Shown: positions 31,701 to 45,680 of the stretch, piece after piece
Layout: every line of letters begins with the position of its first letter
Numbering within the stretch: position 1 is the stretch's first letter
Source of the DNA: Phoronis australis
Lineage: Eukaryota; Phoronida; Phoronidae
Reading direction: 5' to 3'
NCBI GenBank assembly: GCA_002633005.1
Contig: NMRA01000377.1
Span: 184,989 to 248,988 of the forward strand
Length of the DNA stretch: 64,000 nucleotides
The notes under the pieces: model-generated
Seen by the model: the letters and a program-made list of their open reading frames with translations, nothing else
Database searches by the model: none
What the model was told of the DNA's origin: nothing
Program-made: the position numbers and the translations under genes

Positions 31701-34700
31701 AGCTGGCAGAATTTAAAAATCTAAGTGAATACAATGCATAAAGCTACATATCGCTAATGAGAAAATCATAAAATAAAGTTTCATTACGAGCCATACTGTG
31801 TCTTTAACAAGTGAAATTTCACTTCCTTCATCTCAGATAACAGGGACATTTCCACAGAAAGAACCATGACAACACCACGGTACTTTCAACAGGATCCACA
31901 TTTTGTTAAATATTTCAGTTGAAAAATATCGAGAAACAGAAAGGGCTTGATGTGGAATGTTTCTTGCTAAAAACAAGACTTTATTAACTACACTTAATTT
32001 ATGATGGGGTTCCTTGGTCAGTAACAAAAACACCAACAGTTTTCTGGACAAGTAACAAAAACTTTCATTTAATAGAATTTTACTTCATAATTCAGTGTAA
32101 ACTGTTTTGAATCATCACTGTGTCGAGTTTGAATTTTGTCGTAGCGAATTTGTCTTACTTGCGTCAAGTATTGGGAGATCAGTCAATTGCCATTTCTTAA
32201 CCAAATTCCCCACAACATGGACACGGACTTTCCAACACCATGAGTATGTGCATTTTTAATTCTAGCCGAGTTAAAATTTTCTGTTGTGGAGAACACTGTA
32301 ATTAACCTGAATTTTCTAGCTCAATGTCACTACGCAAATTTTAAAAATTTAAAGCAAGACAGTCAGTCTCTGAGAAATTTAAAAGTGACGGTTTAAGCAA
32401 AAACTTATTTTTTGTACAACATGACTTAAGGATTACTGTAGTAGTCCCAGCATACTCACAGCCAGCTGTTAAGATATGAAGTGAATTTATTTCAATCCAG
32501 CCATTGCTCAACACTAAAATGGATCAATGACCAATCGATGGTTAAATCTCGCTCTGCTGTAACACAATCCTGGCTGTATCAAAAAGGGCATTTTTCAGTG
32601 CTGACCATTTGTAAATATCGATGGGGCGACCATCACAGACTAGAGCGTCTACACGGACTGTAAGCGGTACCAGATTTGAGCATCAGCCGAAGCAGCAATT
32701 ACTCAATCTTGATTTTCATTTTCACATGTAAGAAAATAAAGTCATGTTCTGGCTTCAAAAGCAGAAAATGTTTCAGACTTATTGTCACGTGATGTGGACA
32801 ACAGCTGGTATGCTGACCAGACTTATGGTGTAAATGTTTGCAAAGTGTACAACACACGTGATATGATATGATAAAACCCTACAATTTAAGGCAAATGATC
32901 TAAATTTTATAGCCAAATAATCCCATTTAAGAATCACAGACCTTACAACAAAACATTTTGTCAGAAACTAGAACAAAAAAGATGTTTTATTCTGGTCTGA
33001 TCAGTTATCAAAGCCAGAAAAAGACAAGTGAACGTTAAGAACAATGAATCTACATCCAGCGAGTGCTTTTATTAATCCAACTTTTTAAAGAAATGGTCAG
33101 CGGAATGATACCTTCACAAAATTAGCTTAAAGAACTTACATCTACCAAGCTGGTGTTTAATCTCGTTTTACAAATACACACAGCAAGCTCCTGTTTACCA
33201 AGCAGAACTTAACCCGATAAAAAATTCATTGACATAACTTTAAAGCCGTTACTCTTGACAGTTGTGAAGAAGCAGTAGTAGTTAATATATTGATCCACCA
33301 TACTCAAACAACTGAGAATTAATTCACTCAAAAGTTACAACTCACCGCTAGTTTGCAGAAACTCAATACAGATAACGAGTAGAGAATACACGGTGCTAAC
33401 AAACTCCAATACTAATCAATGCCAATGTCTGCAAATACCTTAGTTTGAACAAATGTATAGAAACTCCTGTTATCTATGTTGGTGTTTTTTCAAACAAACC
33501 CAGTCTAGCATGGCAACGGATGTAGGAGTATAACAACACTGCGACCTACCTAGCAGTGCCCTTGTGGTATCATTTTCTTCCAAATTATTAATTTTTAATC
33601 ACCAAATCGGGATGGGATTAGATGACTGTCGATTATGACTTCAAATAGTAAAGCATCGCATTAGTGCTTTGTCCGCAACATTTCCACAAATTACTTTTTG
33701 ACAAATAACAACAGCATCTGCTAAATTGAAATGGAGGAAACAACTTAGAACATGAACAGTTTTCATCCATTACATAACTTGTCATAGTTTGATCTCACAT
33801 TTCCCTACATAGCTATATTTTGTACATTCCATTTTTTCCTAGCCACCATTGGAACTTTTCAGATGTGCTTTGAAATGCAGGCTCTAGAATACTGTGGACG
33901 TTTTCTATAATTTTGTCAAAATGCAGGCATTATAAATTAATACAATTTGTTTCATATTTAAAGTTTTTAATGGCAGAAATTTCCATAAACACGTCCCTCA
34001 AAACACACTATACATGGACTATTTACAGTCCATTCTATGAATTCAGACTCGAAGGGAAACTTCGATATCTCATTAACTAATGACACCCAAGGTAATTAAT
34101 TACATGTGTGATTTTAGGTGCGTTGTATAGTATATCATAAGCGTCACAAAAGCTTCCCTTCAGGTAAATCCACGTGATAATCTTAGTCTAGGTGAATGCA
34201 AACCACAACAGTTAACAACTTGAAAATCAAATACACACCAGGAAGGTTTAGCCTAATGGAGTCAAAAAGACATTGCTCTGTTGTAATTTGCTTGCCTCGG
34301 GGGTTCTTAACTTACTAACCACTGATTCATCGTAAAAATTCTTCAATTTAGGACAAAACTAATTGCTATACTTCTATTTTTAGAAGCTTCATACATTGTT
34401 GCAAATGCTTCAAATTTTACCAAATGCTGTTTGGTAATAGCTGCACCATACCAACGATGCTAAAAGCGAAGTAAATTTTTCTGAAAATTATTTTTGTTGA
34501 GAAATTTGAAAAAAATTCATCCGCTTGACATATTGTGTCTCAAACTCAGGAATTTTTACATTAAGTTTGTCAGGTTTAGGTGAAGTGAAAATAAACCGAC
34601 AAAACAAAAATTATAGGAATAAAGTTGTAACCTATAAGCGTCCTGGTTGTATTTGAGGACCTTGCTTTTGGACCCATCCTGGGCTGTTTGTCGGGGTACT

Positions 34701-37700
34701 GGAAGAGATTTTCGTGTCATGTGGCCATGTGGTCACATTCCACAAAATAAAAATTATCATTTTATCACAATTTTCCAGGTCTGAAGAATAATTGAAACAC
34801 TTCAACCACTTCTTTAAGCAACAAAATACAGTAAATTAAGAGACATTTTAAGTTTCGCATTTTGCACTAAAACAATGGAGCATGAAACAATGCTAAAAGT
34901 TTAATTTTCATGAAAAATGTTCCAGTGATGTTCAGTAAGAGGGAATAAAAATGTAATTTGGAGACCATTAATAATTATCACCAAAAAAGCCCACTTTTCC
35001 CGAGTCCCTTCCCCCTAAAAAGTAAAAAAATGTTGAATTTTTTACAGATAATGTTCACATTCGCATTATGAGGTAAAGTGCTGGAAGACTTCAAAGTCAA
35101 ATACTGTTTATCAAGTCATCTATTCCGTGATGTGGAAAAACAAAAACAGTTATTTTCAAGCAATGCTTGGTGCATTATATTCCTCTCAATACTTGCAAAC
35201 TGATAGAACTACTTTCTCAATAATAAAAACAAGACAACTTTGCCACAAAAATGAAGTGGTCCAGTCAAAAAATGAAAATGAAATGATTTACCAAGCGTCC
35301 TACAAGTCTCAGAAGAGTGAATACAGCGCGAAAAAATTTTTTAATGGATCGCCCAAATACAGCCACAATTCACTGACTAGTATAGCCGTACAACATAAAT
35401 GCACATCGGTAAACTGACCTATCCTGACAGTGATGGTTTTGTTTCCAGAGGTCCTTTAACAGTCCTTAAAACTAAGGTAAAAAGCCACGCCATTGGTTCT
35501 ACTGCAGCACTACAGTTGCTAATGACCATATGATTTCACATACGTTATTGATCTTGTGCCTTTTTTGTGACTTCGAAGCGTGAAGCACTAGTGCTATACT
35601 CATTAGTTGCGTGTTTATGCATGGACAAAAAGTGAGCCAAGTCAGTTGGAACAGTCTAAACCAGATGACGTTTTTGGCACTGCTTTTCACAGCAGGAGAA
35701 GCAGGAAACGCCTGATGTAACGTCTTGCTACACCTTATTGTTGGACTTAGCTATTGTGCAGCTGTTGGCTGTTTCGTCACAATTCAATAACGTGAAAATA
35801 AATAATCAAATGTTGAATTTTGTTTTTTGGACATCGTCATATTCATGACGCCAAAAGCATATACTAGTATCGAGCCCAACCCCCCTAAAGCACACAGTTG
35901 GTACACTCCCCATGTAAATGGAGATAATTGAAAATAGTCCATCAGCCAAATGCAGACCATAGTAGCAGTGAGTTTGGAAAATTCAAAACAGGTGATGGCA
36001 TATCTATGGAGAAAACCTAAACAGTAGAGAAAGACTATAATAGTTTTTGACAGGTCCACAACAACAGAAGTTATTATTTTGTCTGGTGCTGTTGAACCTA
36101 ATTGACTTCGCATGATTTGTCAACCTAAATTACTCAACCCTAATAGGCAAACAACCCTGGGCACCATAAGCACCTGATCAATGGTATTCAACAGATCTAT
36201 ATATATCAATAGGGTTGAATACCCCCACCCAATATTATCTGGATAATCATAACATTGGGGCACAAAGCACTATGTAAACATTTACCTGTGCTTAGCAATA
36301 ACATAACAATATGACCCTATTTTGTCTTGATATTTTACTAAGCCAGTATGTACCTCTAGTTCAACTGTTCAGGCAAAATGAACTACCCTGTAGAAATTTA
36401 CCCATAAAATTAACGTAATTTATTCATTTCAATTGAAAATAAAAATGTATTTGTCAAATAAGCTTTCCATTCTTAACCTATAAATGTAAATATTTTCTGA
36501 ATTCTTGATGTCTGAAAAATATTAGCTCATGCAAAAATGATACAGTATTATTTACAATCACATGACCATCAATTTTTGTGAAAATTGCTAAAAATCACCT
36601 TAGCATGACTTTATGTTAAAACATTTTAGACACTCAACATCTCAGTCATTCGAAAATCGAAAATCTGAGATACAAGTCCTCTGCTGTCTGAAAGAACTTG
36701 TAAAAATCTGAGACACTGTTCCCTTGGCCATAGAACATAAAACAGGAGTAAAAAATTTTATGCGACTTGATTTAGACAAAAGGGAAATCGTTAAAAACTG
36801 TGAAAGCGTTGAAAACCAAAAGGTCTGAAAATGGCTGCTGAGATTTGAAATCTGTTGCTATTGAAACTCTTACAAACAACTCTATCAGTACATAAATAAT
36901 GCATTTAAAGAAATTTCATGAGTAACAGTAAAAATACGGACACAATTTTATACAATATGTGAATATTGGATTTCTGAAAACTATACATACAAGAGTTGAC
37001 AGTTACCTTGAATCTTCTTGTAGTGAATGAGTACAGTTCTAACGGTGCAAGTCTTCCACAAGTATCAATGACGTCAATCATAACAGTAGTCTATTGTGAG
37101 CTTGTATTTTGTCAATTTTTGCCTCTTTGTGTTAATGAGGTATGACCTCATGATCTCCATTGCATGCCTAACTCCATTATAACCTGCCATTATTCTTACC
37201 CAAAATGGTAAACATGTGTTAACAATGGAGACCCCAAAAAACAACATCAAAAATTGTTACTGGTTCCTGGTATTGGGTATCACCCACATCTACAGTACAA
37301 GTCAAAAGTGATCAGACAAAATACCGTTTTCTTCATCATGGCAGCTAATTCAGTTGAAAGCCAAAAATTGAAACAATAAGGTGACAATGGCTTAGCTTCC
37401 TTCTCTCTCAGTTCCCCTTCATTCTTGGTCATGAGGGAAGACTATTCTGATGGTGAATTCACGTTCTGCCCAGTCATCACGACGTGGAACTCCAGGTCAT
37501 TTTGTCTGCATATTTTTGGCGTGTACTGTACATGACCCTGGTGCCCTTCACACATGAAGAGTCATTCTGTTTTCTTCAAGTACATGGCAACAAAAGCAAA
37601 TACAGAGAGCTGGTAACGACTGAGAAATAAAACTGAAACTTGGAAGAAGGGCGAACATTCAATCATACCGCAACCACAACCTGAAATTCTTTTTCATATT

Positions 37701-40343
37701 ACACTGGGAAAAGGAATTTCAAAACGATTTTAAGGCCTTCAATGTTTAAAAAAATCTACAATTTCCTAATTTTTTAAAAGTTCGATTTATTAATCTTTTT
37801 AGAATATCGTTTTAAGCACTGAGCAAGACAACAATTCATTTACGTGCTAATTTCAAAGATAGTTCATACAAATCTCTGGACACCACAGCTTCAAGGCACT
37901 TGAGATTGCCTTCACTTAAAGGAACTTGATTTTTTGTGGTGAAAAATGAAATTTTGGAATTTTTGTTAAACAGGACAGAATTCAAAAAGTGCTTAGCTTT
38001 GTCCGGAGCTGTAAAACAATAAATATCATTAGTTTCTGAGATTTGAGTGCTAATCGCCAGTTCCCACCGTTGTCTGACAGATATTGGGTAACATCAATGC
38101 CGGTGTTTTTTACCCTTTAAATAAGCTTAAAGTACTAAAGTTAAAACACTTGTGATTAGATTCAGCAGTAGAGTGTTTGGATGCCAGTGGGTTCGATTAC
38201 ACGCTGCTGCTAACTTCTGTAAAATTATTCTTCTGGCTGAGAATGTCCCTTTAAATTAAATATTTACACACTCAGTATGCAAGCCAACCATAACCAAGCA
38301 AAACATTGAAATGTTACAATGTTCAAATCCCATTTTTACAAACAGATGCCGAGATCCACAGGCTTAGGTTAAATCAAAGTGGTTCTGATAAGATAAATTT
38401 CAGTGGAGACCAGTGTATGCAGATAAATTAGAAGACACAATTACCAATCTTTATATCTGACACCAGTAAAGTAGAGAACACTGTGGTCGACAAGCATGAT
38501 TCAAACACAAAATTTGACAACCAAATTAAAATTCAAGTACCATTGGACCAATTATATTTATATAAAAGATTTGGAATCCGAATTATCACCATTCTTAAGA
38601 ACTTACCATACATAGAAACCAAGTGGCTAAACCACACCTCAAAGGAAAATATCCTATCCTATGACCTATTTGATTTTTGACTAAAGAGGGATGAGATGTC
38701 TAAAAATTTGACACCAGAGGTATATGGTAAACATTTCAGTTTGCAGTAGCTGGTACACAACAATTATTATATACAAAAGGTACGAGTACTAAGCCATATT
38801 TATGAAGGTATAAGACGGTGTGACACCTTTGGTGCTGCAAAAGATGTGAATTCACAATGCCAGGTACCACAACAGAAACTCGTCTTTCGGTGAAACTCAT
38901 GACAGTTATTTGCCCGTAAGAGAACATGTATCTGTACTCTAAATTATGATAACAACAAAACGGATTTTTCCGTCATCATTTTTGTTGAAATTCTCACCCA
39001 CAAAATGTTTTTAACATATCTGTCTTGTTGAATGCTTAACTGGTGAAGCATATATGGTTCAGCGTAATTTTTTTTCCAAATTAAGCATGACTGGAGACAT
39101 TACCATGTAGTAGACTGTCCCTGAACTAAATGCCAACATTACATTGTCTTCACACTTCAGAAATTAGTTACAAAGACCCATGTACATCACATATGCTAGT
39201 TACAAACATCTATGTTATTACAGAACATTAGTTTAAAATTTGTGAAGTATTCACCCATTCCACAATAGAGACCTGTGATCGAGAGACTATCATGCGTTGT
39301 TATGGAACAATCTGCCAGTTCACAATTGAACAGGCTACGATAAATATTCAATTATTTTGCACAAAAATAATTACTAAAACTGGCATTTTTCAAGGGCTGA
39401 TTAATTTATTGCAAATAATGGAAAAATTACAAAAAGTTGTTTTATCACATCTACATAGTACGAAGCGGGCTAGAATAGACTATGATTTTCTTAATCATTT
39501 TTGTCGAGAAATATACAAAATAGAATTTCACTTGTCGGCCAACACGTGCTAAATACCTGAATTACTGACATTACTTCAGTTGCATCCAGAAGCATTTACA
39601 AATCACTTGATTTCATTCATTTAGGCAGTTTCGAAATTTGTTTCTTAACCGAGATGGAAATAAAGCATTGGTATTATCAACATTTGCCATAAGTATCATA
39701 ACCTAAGCTGAATTATAAAAGAAAACATCAAATTTACTAAAGTGTTACTATTTAAACAATAAAAATGATACTTTACCTGCAATTATTTCTCTTAATGAAA
39801 ATATTTAAACCAGAAAAACAATAAAATAGTATCTTGCTTTCCACAGTCTTTAAACAAATAGTTACCTATTTTCGATACGCCCAGTCTGGATATAATTTAG
39901 TCTGTGTGTGCGTTGCTTAGCAACAAGCATACACAGTTGATCTTGATATGATAAGATGTCTTTTTACCAATTGTCATTTATAACAAAGAAAGTTGACCAT
40001 AATGCTACAATGTCACTATCCCAATCAACAGACATAAAAGGAAGGCAAAGTTGAGCACGAACTTTAAAATTGATTCAGTAGCTTTTTGCATAATTTAGGC
40101 GTGCTTATACGACAGACATAGGAAAAATGTTTTTAAGAGAACTCAAAGAATAAGTTTAATGAACTAGCAGAATTCACTATTCTGAATTCCTAAGTGTGCA
40201 CAGCTGATTAGTTAAATACAGTATGCACTCGTTGGATCAACAAGGATATTTCCACAGAGTGGCACGAAACACTTTACATCAACTACAGCTATTGGTGAAT
40301 AAAACAGCCGTCTGTGTGTAAAAAACAGGGTCCTCACAGAAAC

Positions 40344-40446
40344 CCCTCCCACCCCTCTCAATCACCATCCCAGACCTCATCAGCAATACCACAGGTAACC
40401 AAAACTAATGTTTTACAGAAGGGAATCTAACCTCGGATGGAAAACT
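40344..40446. repeat. Left anchor of a duplicated haplotype block (pairs with 44072-44174)
   Basis: 103 bp matching the sequence that follows the N at 44071. Confidence 0.85.
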
Positions 40447-41330
40447 TTAATCATTGGATGGAATTTTGGGCTTGATGAGGGGAATTTCGACTAAATTTTA
40501 AATATTTCACACACAGGAATGTGGCCGATATTTGGCTCCAAAATCGAGGCATGGGGACCTGAAGAATTACATCTTCTTCTTATCTCGTTAACTACTATGC
40601 AACATTAGGAAAAGGAATTGCATGAGTTTTCATCAAGCACAACAGGAATAAAAAGAGACTGTTTAAATACGTTGTTACATGACAGTTCTCTGGACAAACC
40701 ATCATGGACTGTGTGACACTTAGACAATGTTTGTCAACGCAGGTTTATAAAAATGGTATTTTTATACAGAAGAAAACTGCAACAGAACTTTTGTGAGAAA
40801 AGTAATAACTTAGATTTTACTCTCACTTTTGACGATGTCATGACACGGTGGAATCTTAAATTGCAGGATTCAGATCTTGTTCGGCCACCTGGTAAAAATT
40901 CCAGGTCGTAACAAAATCACCACATATACTAAAAATACTTAAGGAAGTAAACAGGTGGAAGGTGGAATCATTCAGCCCATTCAAAAACAAGTAAAATGAG
41001 ACAATCATCTATTTTTGCTGTACGAGGAGACACTGCACAATATATTGAATCTGTTGGGTATTAGCAGGTGGAATTGATTGTTTGACACCACGTGAAACTC
41101 TCTTAGCTTTACGTTCAACTAAAAGGGAGCAGGACTTTTGCAACCCTCCCCCCTTGTTTTGGCAACCTCAGTTTCCTTTGGATGACCTGTGTATTTTGTT
41201 AGGTAACAATTAGCGAGTTGTTGTTAAGCTAATAGTAAGAGTCTAGCCATGAATTATGACAGAAAACTGTAAAGTTGTAAACTCATTCTTTCTGCCACAC
41301 AAGATGACATTTTTCTCCACACATGTCTCA

Positions 41331-42150
41331 CGGGTGCGTTGCCTTCTGAGGCACGGCCTAGGCCGGTGCTACGGGTGCGTTGCCTTCTGAGGCATGGCCT
41401 AGGCTGGTGCTACGGGTGCGTTGCCTTCTGAGGCACGGCCTAGGCCGGTGCTACGGGTGCGTTGCCTTCTGAGGCACGGCCTAGGCCGGTGCTACGGGTG
41501 CGTTGCCTTCTGAGGCACGGCCTAGGCCGGTGCTACGGGTGCGTTGCCTTCTGAGGCACGGCCTAGGCCGGTGCTACGGGTGCGTTGCCTTCTGAGGCAC
41601 GGCCTAGGCCGGTGCTACGGGTGCGTTGCCTTCTGAGGCACGGCCTAGGCCGGTGCTACGGGTGCGTTGCCTTCTGAGGCACGGCCTAGGCCGGTGCTAC
41701 GGGTGCGTTGCCTTCTGAGGCACGGCCTAGGCCGGTGCTACGGGTGCGTTGCCTTCTGAGGCACGGCCTAGGCCGGTGCTACGGGTGCGTTGCCTTCTGA
41801 GGCACGGCCTAGGCCGGTGCTACGGGTGCGTTGCCTTCTGAGGCACGGCCTAGGCCGGTGCTACGGGTGCGTTGCCTTCTGAGGCACGGCCTAGGCTGGT
41901 GCTACGGGTGCGTTGCCTTCTGAGGCACGGCCTAGGCTGGTGCTACGGGTGCGTTGCCTTCTGAGGCACGGCCTAGGCTGGTGCTACGGGTGCGTTGCCT
42001 TCTGAGGCACAGCCTAGGCCGGTGCTACGGGTGCGTTGCCTTCTGAGGCACGGCCTAGGCCGGTGCTACGGGTGCGTTGCCTTCTGAGGCACGGCCTAGG
42101 CTGGTGCTACGGGTGCGTTGCCTTCTGAGGCACGGCCTAGGCTGGTGCTA
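41331..42150. repeat. 41 bp satellite, 20 copies
   Basis: Exactly 20 units of 41 bp (820 bp), each starting CGGGTGCGTTGCCTTCTGAG and containing GGCACGGCCTAGGCCGGTG. The core GGCCTAGGCC is a perfect palindrome. The commonest variant changes GGCCGG to GGCTGG, mostly near the right end. Units are far more GC-rich than the surrounding DNA. The period is not a multiple of three and every frame meets stops, so it is non-coding. Confidence 0.97.
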
Positions 42151-43068
42151 CGATGTCAATGGAAGTGGGACAAAAGTCTACATGTACCTTTCTGCAACGG
42201 TGTTCTTGCAAAAGGTTTATAGAATCTTCGATGCTTGGACGTCAAAGATTCTCCTACATTTATCAGACTGCCTTAGTTCATAGCAAATCCTATGAAAAGA
42301 ATGCAAGCTATTAGCATGCAGATATATCAATGCACAAAAATAAGTCAATTATTCGCTGAAGCAAATAAACAATAAATTGATCCAATACTGACAAATCTAG
42401 AAACTTGTCTAGACACACTTAAGTAGTTTGTAATTTCACGGGAAAGTAGCCATCGAAGTTCGACGAGGAAAAGTAAAGAATTGTTTGAGTACAAAGGTTG
42501 GACAATTATAAGTTATTATGCAACGGCATAAAATGGTCTAATAGAAGAATCCAGCTATAACAAGAAATGTCAGGTCATTAAGTTTTATTTAGATGTCATC
42601 TGGACCAATAAAAACATCTGTAAGAAAAGCAATGTTTTGTAACAGGCATGTAGAATGGACAAGAATTAAGACATTTAGCTATTCAATGTCTAGAATAAAA
42701 ATCAATGCGTATATGACTTATGTCTCCGCAGCCATTGAAATTTTGTTTCGCTGGGTTAACATAAACCAAAAAAAAACAAATTGCGTCTAGATCTGGCATG
42801 GTTTAAAAACATTTTAGTGTAAGTTAATATTTTATACAGCCATGTTATGAAAGATTCATGGCATTTCATCGATACTCAACATTACAATGTCTTGTTCAAG
42901 AATTTTTGTAAAACGTTTGTGAATGGACGTTTGAGAAAAAATAACATTGACCCAAAGCTACAGCTTGGAATGTCAGTTCCTGAAACTCAATAGCTAACAA
43001 ATATTAATCGCTCCATAAATAAATTCAGCTGTACAATAATAGAATAACCATAAAATTTAAGTTTTTCT

Positions 43069-43918
43069 ACTGAAGGAGTAAGTGACTGATTATAGTGTTT
43101 ATTCATTTTTACCTAGAGCAATCCAACGCATACAGACTTTGTACCAAGGCTACCCTAAATAATAATACTCCGAAGTTTCTGGGACAGAGCCTTAAAATGT
43201 ATTTGCATGGTCCTAACTAAACGACAATGCTATTTTAACATAATCTATGCTAATTAAAGTGCAGTTGTATTCATTGGCAACTTGTAAATGTGAAAACAAA
43301 AAATCTGCAAATAGGTAACCTTTGCACTAATGACGTACCTCACGGGCTCACATCATGCACTGTTATTCTCGAGCACCATCTCACAATACTTACTAAACGC
43401 AGTTCAGTGATTTGCAGCAGATCATTTTCGTCCAAAAAACTCGTTCTTAAAAACATTTGATAATTTTCAAACTACTTCATATTCCCACTGTCACTTTATG
43501 TTGCATTTCTAACTAATTTGGATAAACAATCACAGAGATAAGGAATTAGCCTGCAAGTTCCACTTTGAGTAACTTTTTGTGAAATAAAAACCAGAGAAAA
43601 GATTTGTGTCTACAATATCAATACTGGAAATCTGACGTGTACATGAGGTACGTATATAGCAACTTGTTTTGATCTCCCAATAACGAATCTAGACACAGAC
43701 CTACTCTTCCTAATACTGTGAGCAGTAGATTGTCACACACAATGTGTGTTCTGAAAACTATTCTAGAATTCAAGAAACATGTTTTCAAGAATGAAGATAT
43801 TGAAATTCCCATGACAACTTCTTTGTTCATTACAGCATATGTCATCACCACATTTGACTGAGGGCATAGATGCACAACTTTGTGGCTCAAATTTGAACTT
43901 TGATCACGTTTATTATAG
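43069..43918. repeat. Duplicated haplotype block, copy 1 (pairs with 44175-45014)
   Basis: About 845 bp repeated at 44175-45014 with scattered substitutions and small indels. Confidence 0.9.
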
Positions 43919-44070
43919 GTACACTCCGAAACCCTATAGTCGTCCGCCTAAGCATAAAACCGGCTTGTTGTCTTACTCACCCAATTATTCCACTTCAAAG
44001 TTATGATCTGAATAGGACTTGATTTAACTCTCACAAATATATAGTATTCGTTGATTCAAACGTTTTCTTT

Positions 44071-45014
44071 NCCCTCCCACCCCTCTCAATCACCATCCCA
44101 GACCTCATCAGCAATACCACAGGTAACCAAAACTAATGTTTTACAGAAGGGAATCTAACCTCGAATGGAAAACTGACTGAAAAGTGACTGATTATAGTGT
44201 TTATTCATTTTTACCTAGAGCAATCCAACGCATACAGACTTTGTACCAAGGCTACCCTAAATAATAATACTCCGAAGTTTCTGGGACAGCGCCTTAAAAT
44301 GTATTTGCATGGTCTCAACTAAACGACAATGCTATTTTAACATAATCTATACTAATAAAAGTGCAATTGTATTCATTAGCAACTTGTATATGTGAAAACA
44401 AAAAATTCTGCAAATAGGTAACCTATGCACTAATGACGTACCTCACGGGCTCACATCATGCTCTGTTATTCCCCAGCACCATCTCACGATACTTACTAGA
44501 CGTAGTTCAGTGATTTGCAGCGGATCATTTTCGCCACAAAAATCGTTCTTAAAAACATTTGGCAATTTTCAACCTACTTCATATTCTCACTGTCACTTTA
44601 CGTTGCGTTTCTAACTAATTTGGACAAACAATCACAGAGATAAGGAATTAGCATGCAAGTTCCACTTTGAGTAACTTGTGAAAAAAAGACCAGAGAAAAG
44701 ACTTGTGTCTACAATATCAATACTGGAAATCTGACGTGTACATGAGGTACGTGTATAGCAACTTGTTTTAAACTCCCAATAACGATTCTAGACACAGACC
44801 TACTCTTCCTAATACTATGAGCAGTAGATTGTCACACACAATGTGTGTTCTGAAAACTATATCTAGAATTCAAAAAACATGTTTGAATGGAGATATTGAA
44901 ATTCCCATGACAACTTCTTTGTTCATTAGAGCATATGTCATCACCACATTTGACTGAGGGCATAGATGCACAACTTTGTGGCTCAAATTTGAACTTTGAT
45001 CACGTTTATTATAG
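44071..45014. repeat. N joint and second copy of the haplotype block
   Basis: After the N, 103 bp match 40344-40446 and are followed immediately by about 840 bp matching 43069-43918. The 2.6 kb between those two anchors, including the 41 bp satellite, is absent from this copy. Confidence 0.9.
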
Positions 45015-45446
45015 GTAATTATAGGTTTTAGGGTTCGTGAACACATATGCGATATATGGCAATTTCAGTGCCAATGGCAGTGGAACAACAAAACGGCAAC
45101 TTAAGGCAATACTTGTTATACCTGAATGACATCAAACAGACATTTAGCAATATACTGCATCACAATTAGCACGTTTTGTTATGTAACTCAATGTTTGACA
45201 CAGCTTAAACTGAAGTGTGAAGTGTCGATGTAAGTTGTTGATCATGTCGAATCATGATGAGTGACAGACTGATCCGAATGAGCCCAAGATTAAATCGAGA
45301 TGAACTTAAGGTTCTTCAGTCAACACCACTATCTAAACTGGATATGTACTTAAATAAAAGAGTCGGGTTTATACTCGATTAATAGGTAGTCAGACTTACC
45401 ACGACCATGTTCTTCTTAGAATGGTAATTTCAAATCGTGATAAACA

Positions 45447-45680
45447 TTACCCAGGCCACCAATAAACTTCCGGCGAGATAAGAGAGCCCTCTTGAGAGAT
45501 GATGAAACTCATACTAGTGTCATCTATCGGTATCTTTTGACATATCTTGTCTTCGAGTCTTACTCTGGCTGGTGATGCGCATCGGGGCCTGATTGTTCGG
45601 TGAGCCCCCGAACGAAGGCGCAAGAGAATTCCCCTCACGGTCGCCACCGTATTTCTCCAATGGGTGCTTTGCTGCTCCAT
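45447..45680 (-). CDS. Possible first exon in a CpG-rich region (unrecognised)
   Basis: An ATG at 45678-45680 opens a 78-codon frame starting MEQQSTHWRNTVATVRGIL. It contains a basic RLRSGAHRTIRPRC stretch and ends near a plausible GTAATG donor (…GGCCTGG|GTAATG). The surrounding 45.45-46.1 kb is markedly richer in CG than the 15 kb to its left. It could be the promoter and first exon of the DCX-PLAT gene or of another gene, or a chance ORF. I recognise no domain. Confidence 0.25.
   Translation of the reverse strand: MEQQSTHWRNTVATVRGILLRLRSGAHRTIRPRCASPARVRLEDKICQKIPIDDTSMSFIISQEGSLISPEVYWWPG

Larger units (their letters stand above)
29975..40343. other. AT-rich stretch without recognisable exons
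   Basis: I see no convincing coding exon or splice-framed ORF here. The E1 acceptor at 29974 implies at least one upstream non-coding exon, so some or all of this may be the first intron. It holds a palindromic MITE (31561-31700) and a dispersed repeat (30785-30930). Confidence 0.6.

Noticed and set aside
41331-42150. Regular array resembling a CRISPR
   Set aside because: Units are directly contiguous with no unique spacers, and the genome is eukaryotic. It is a satellite.
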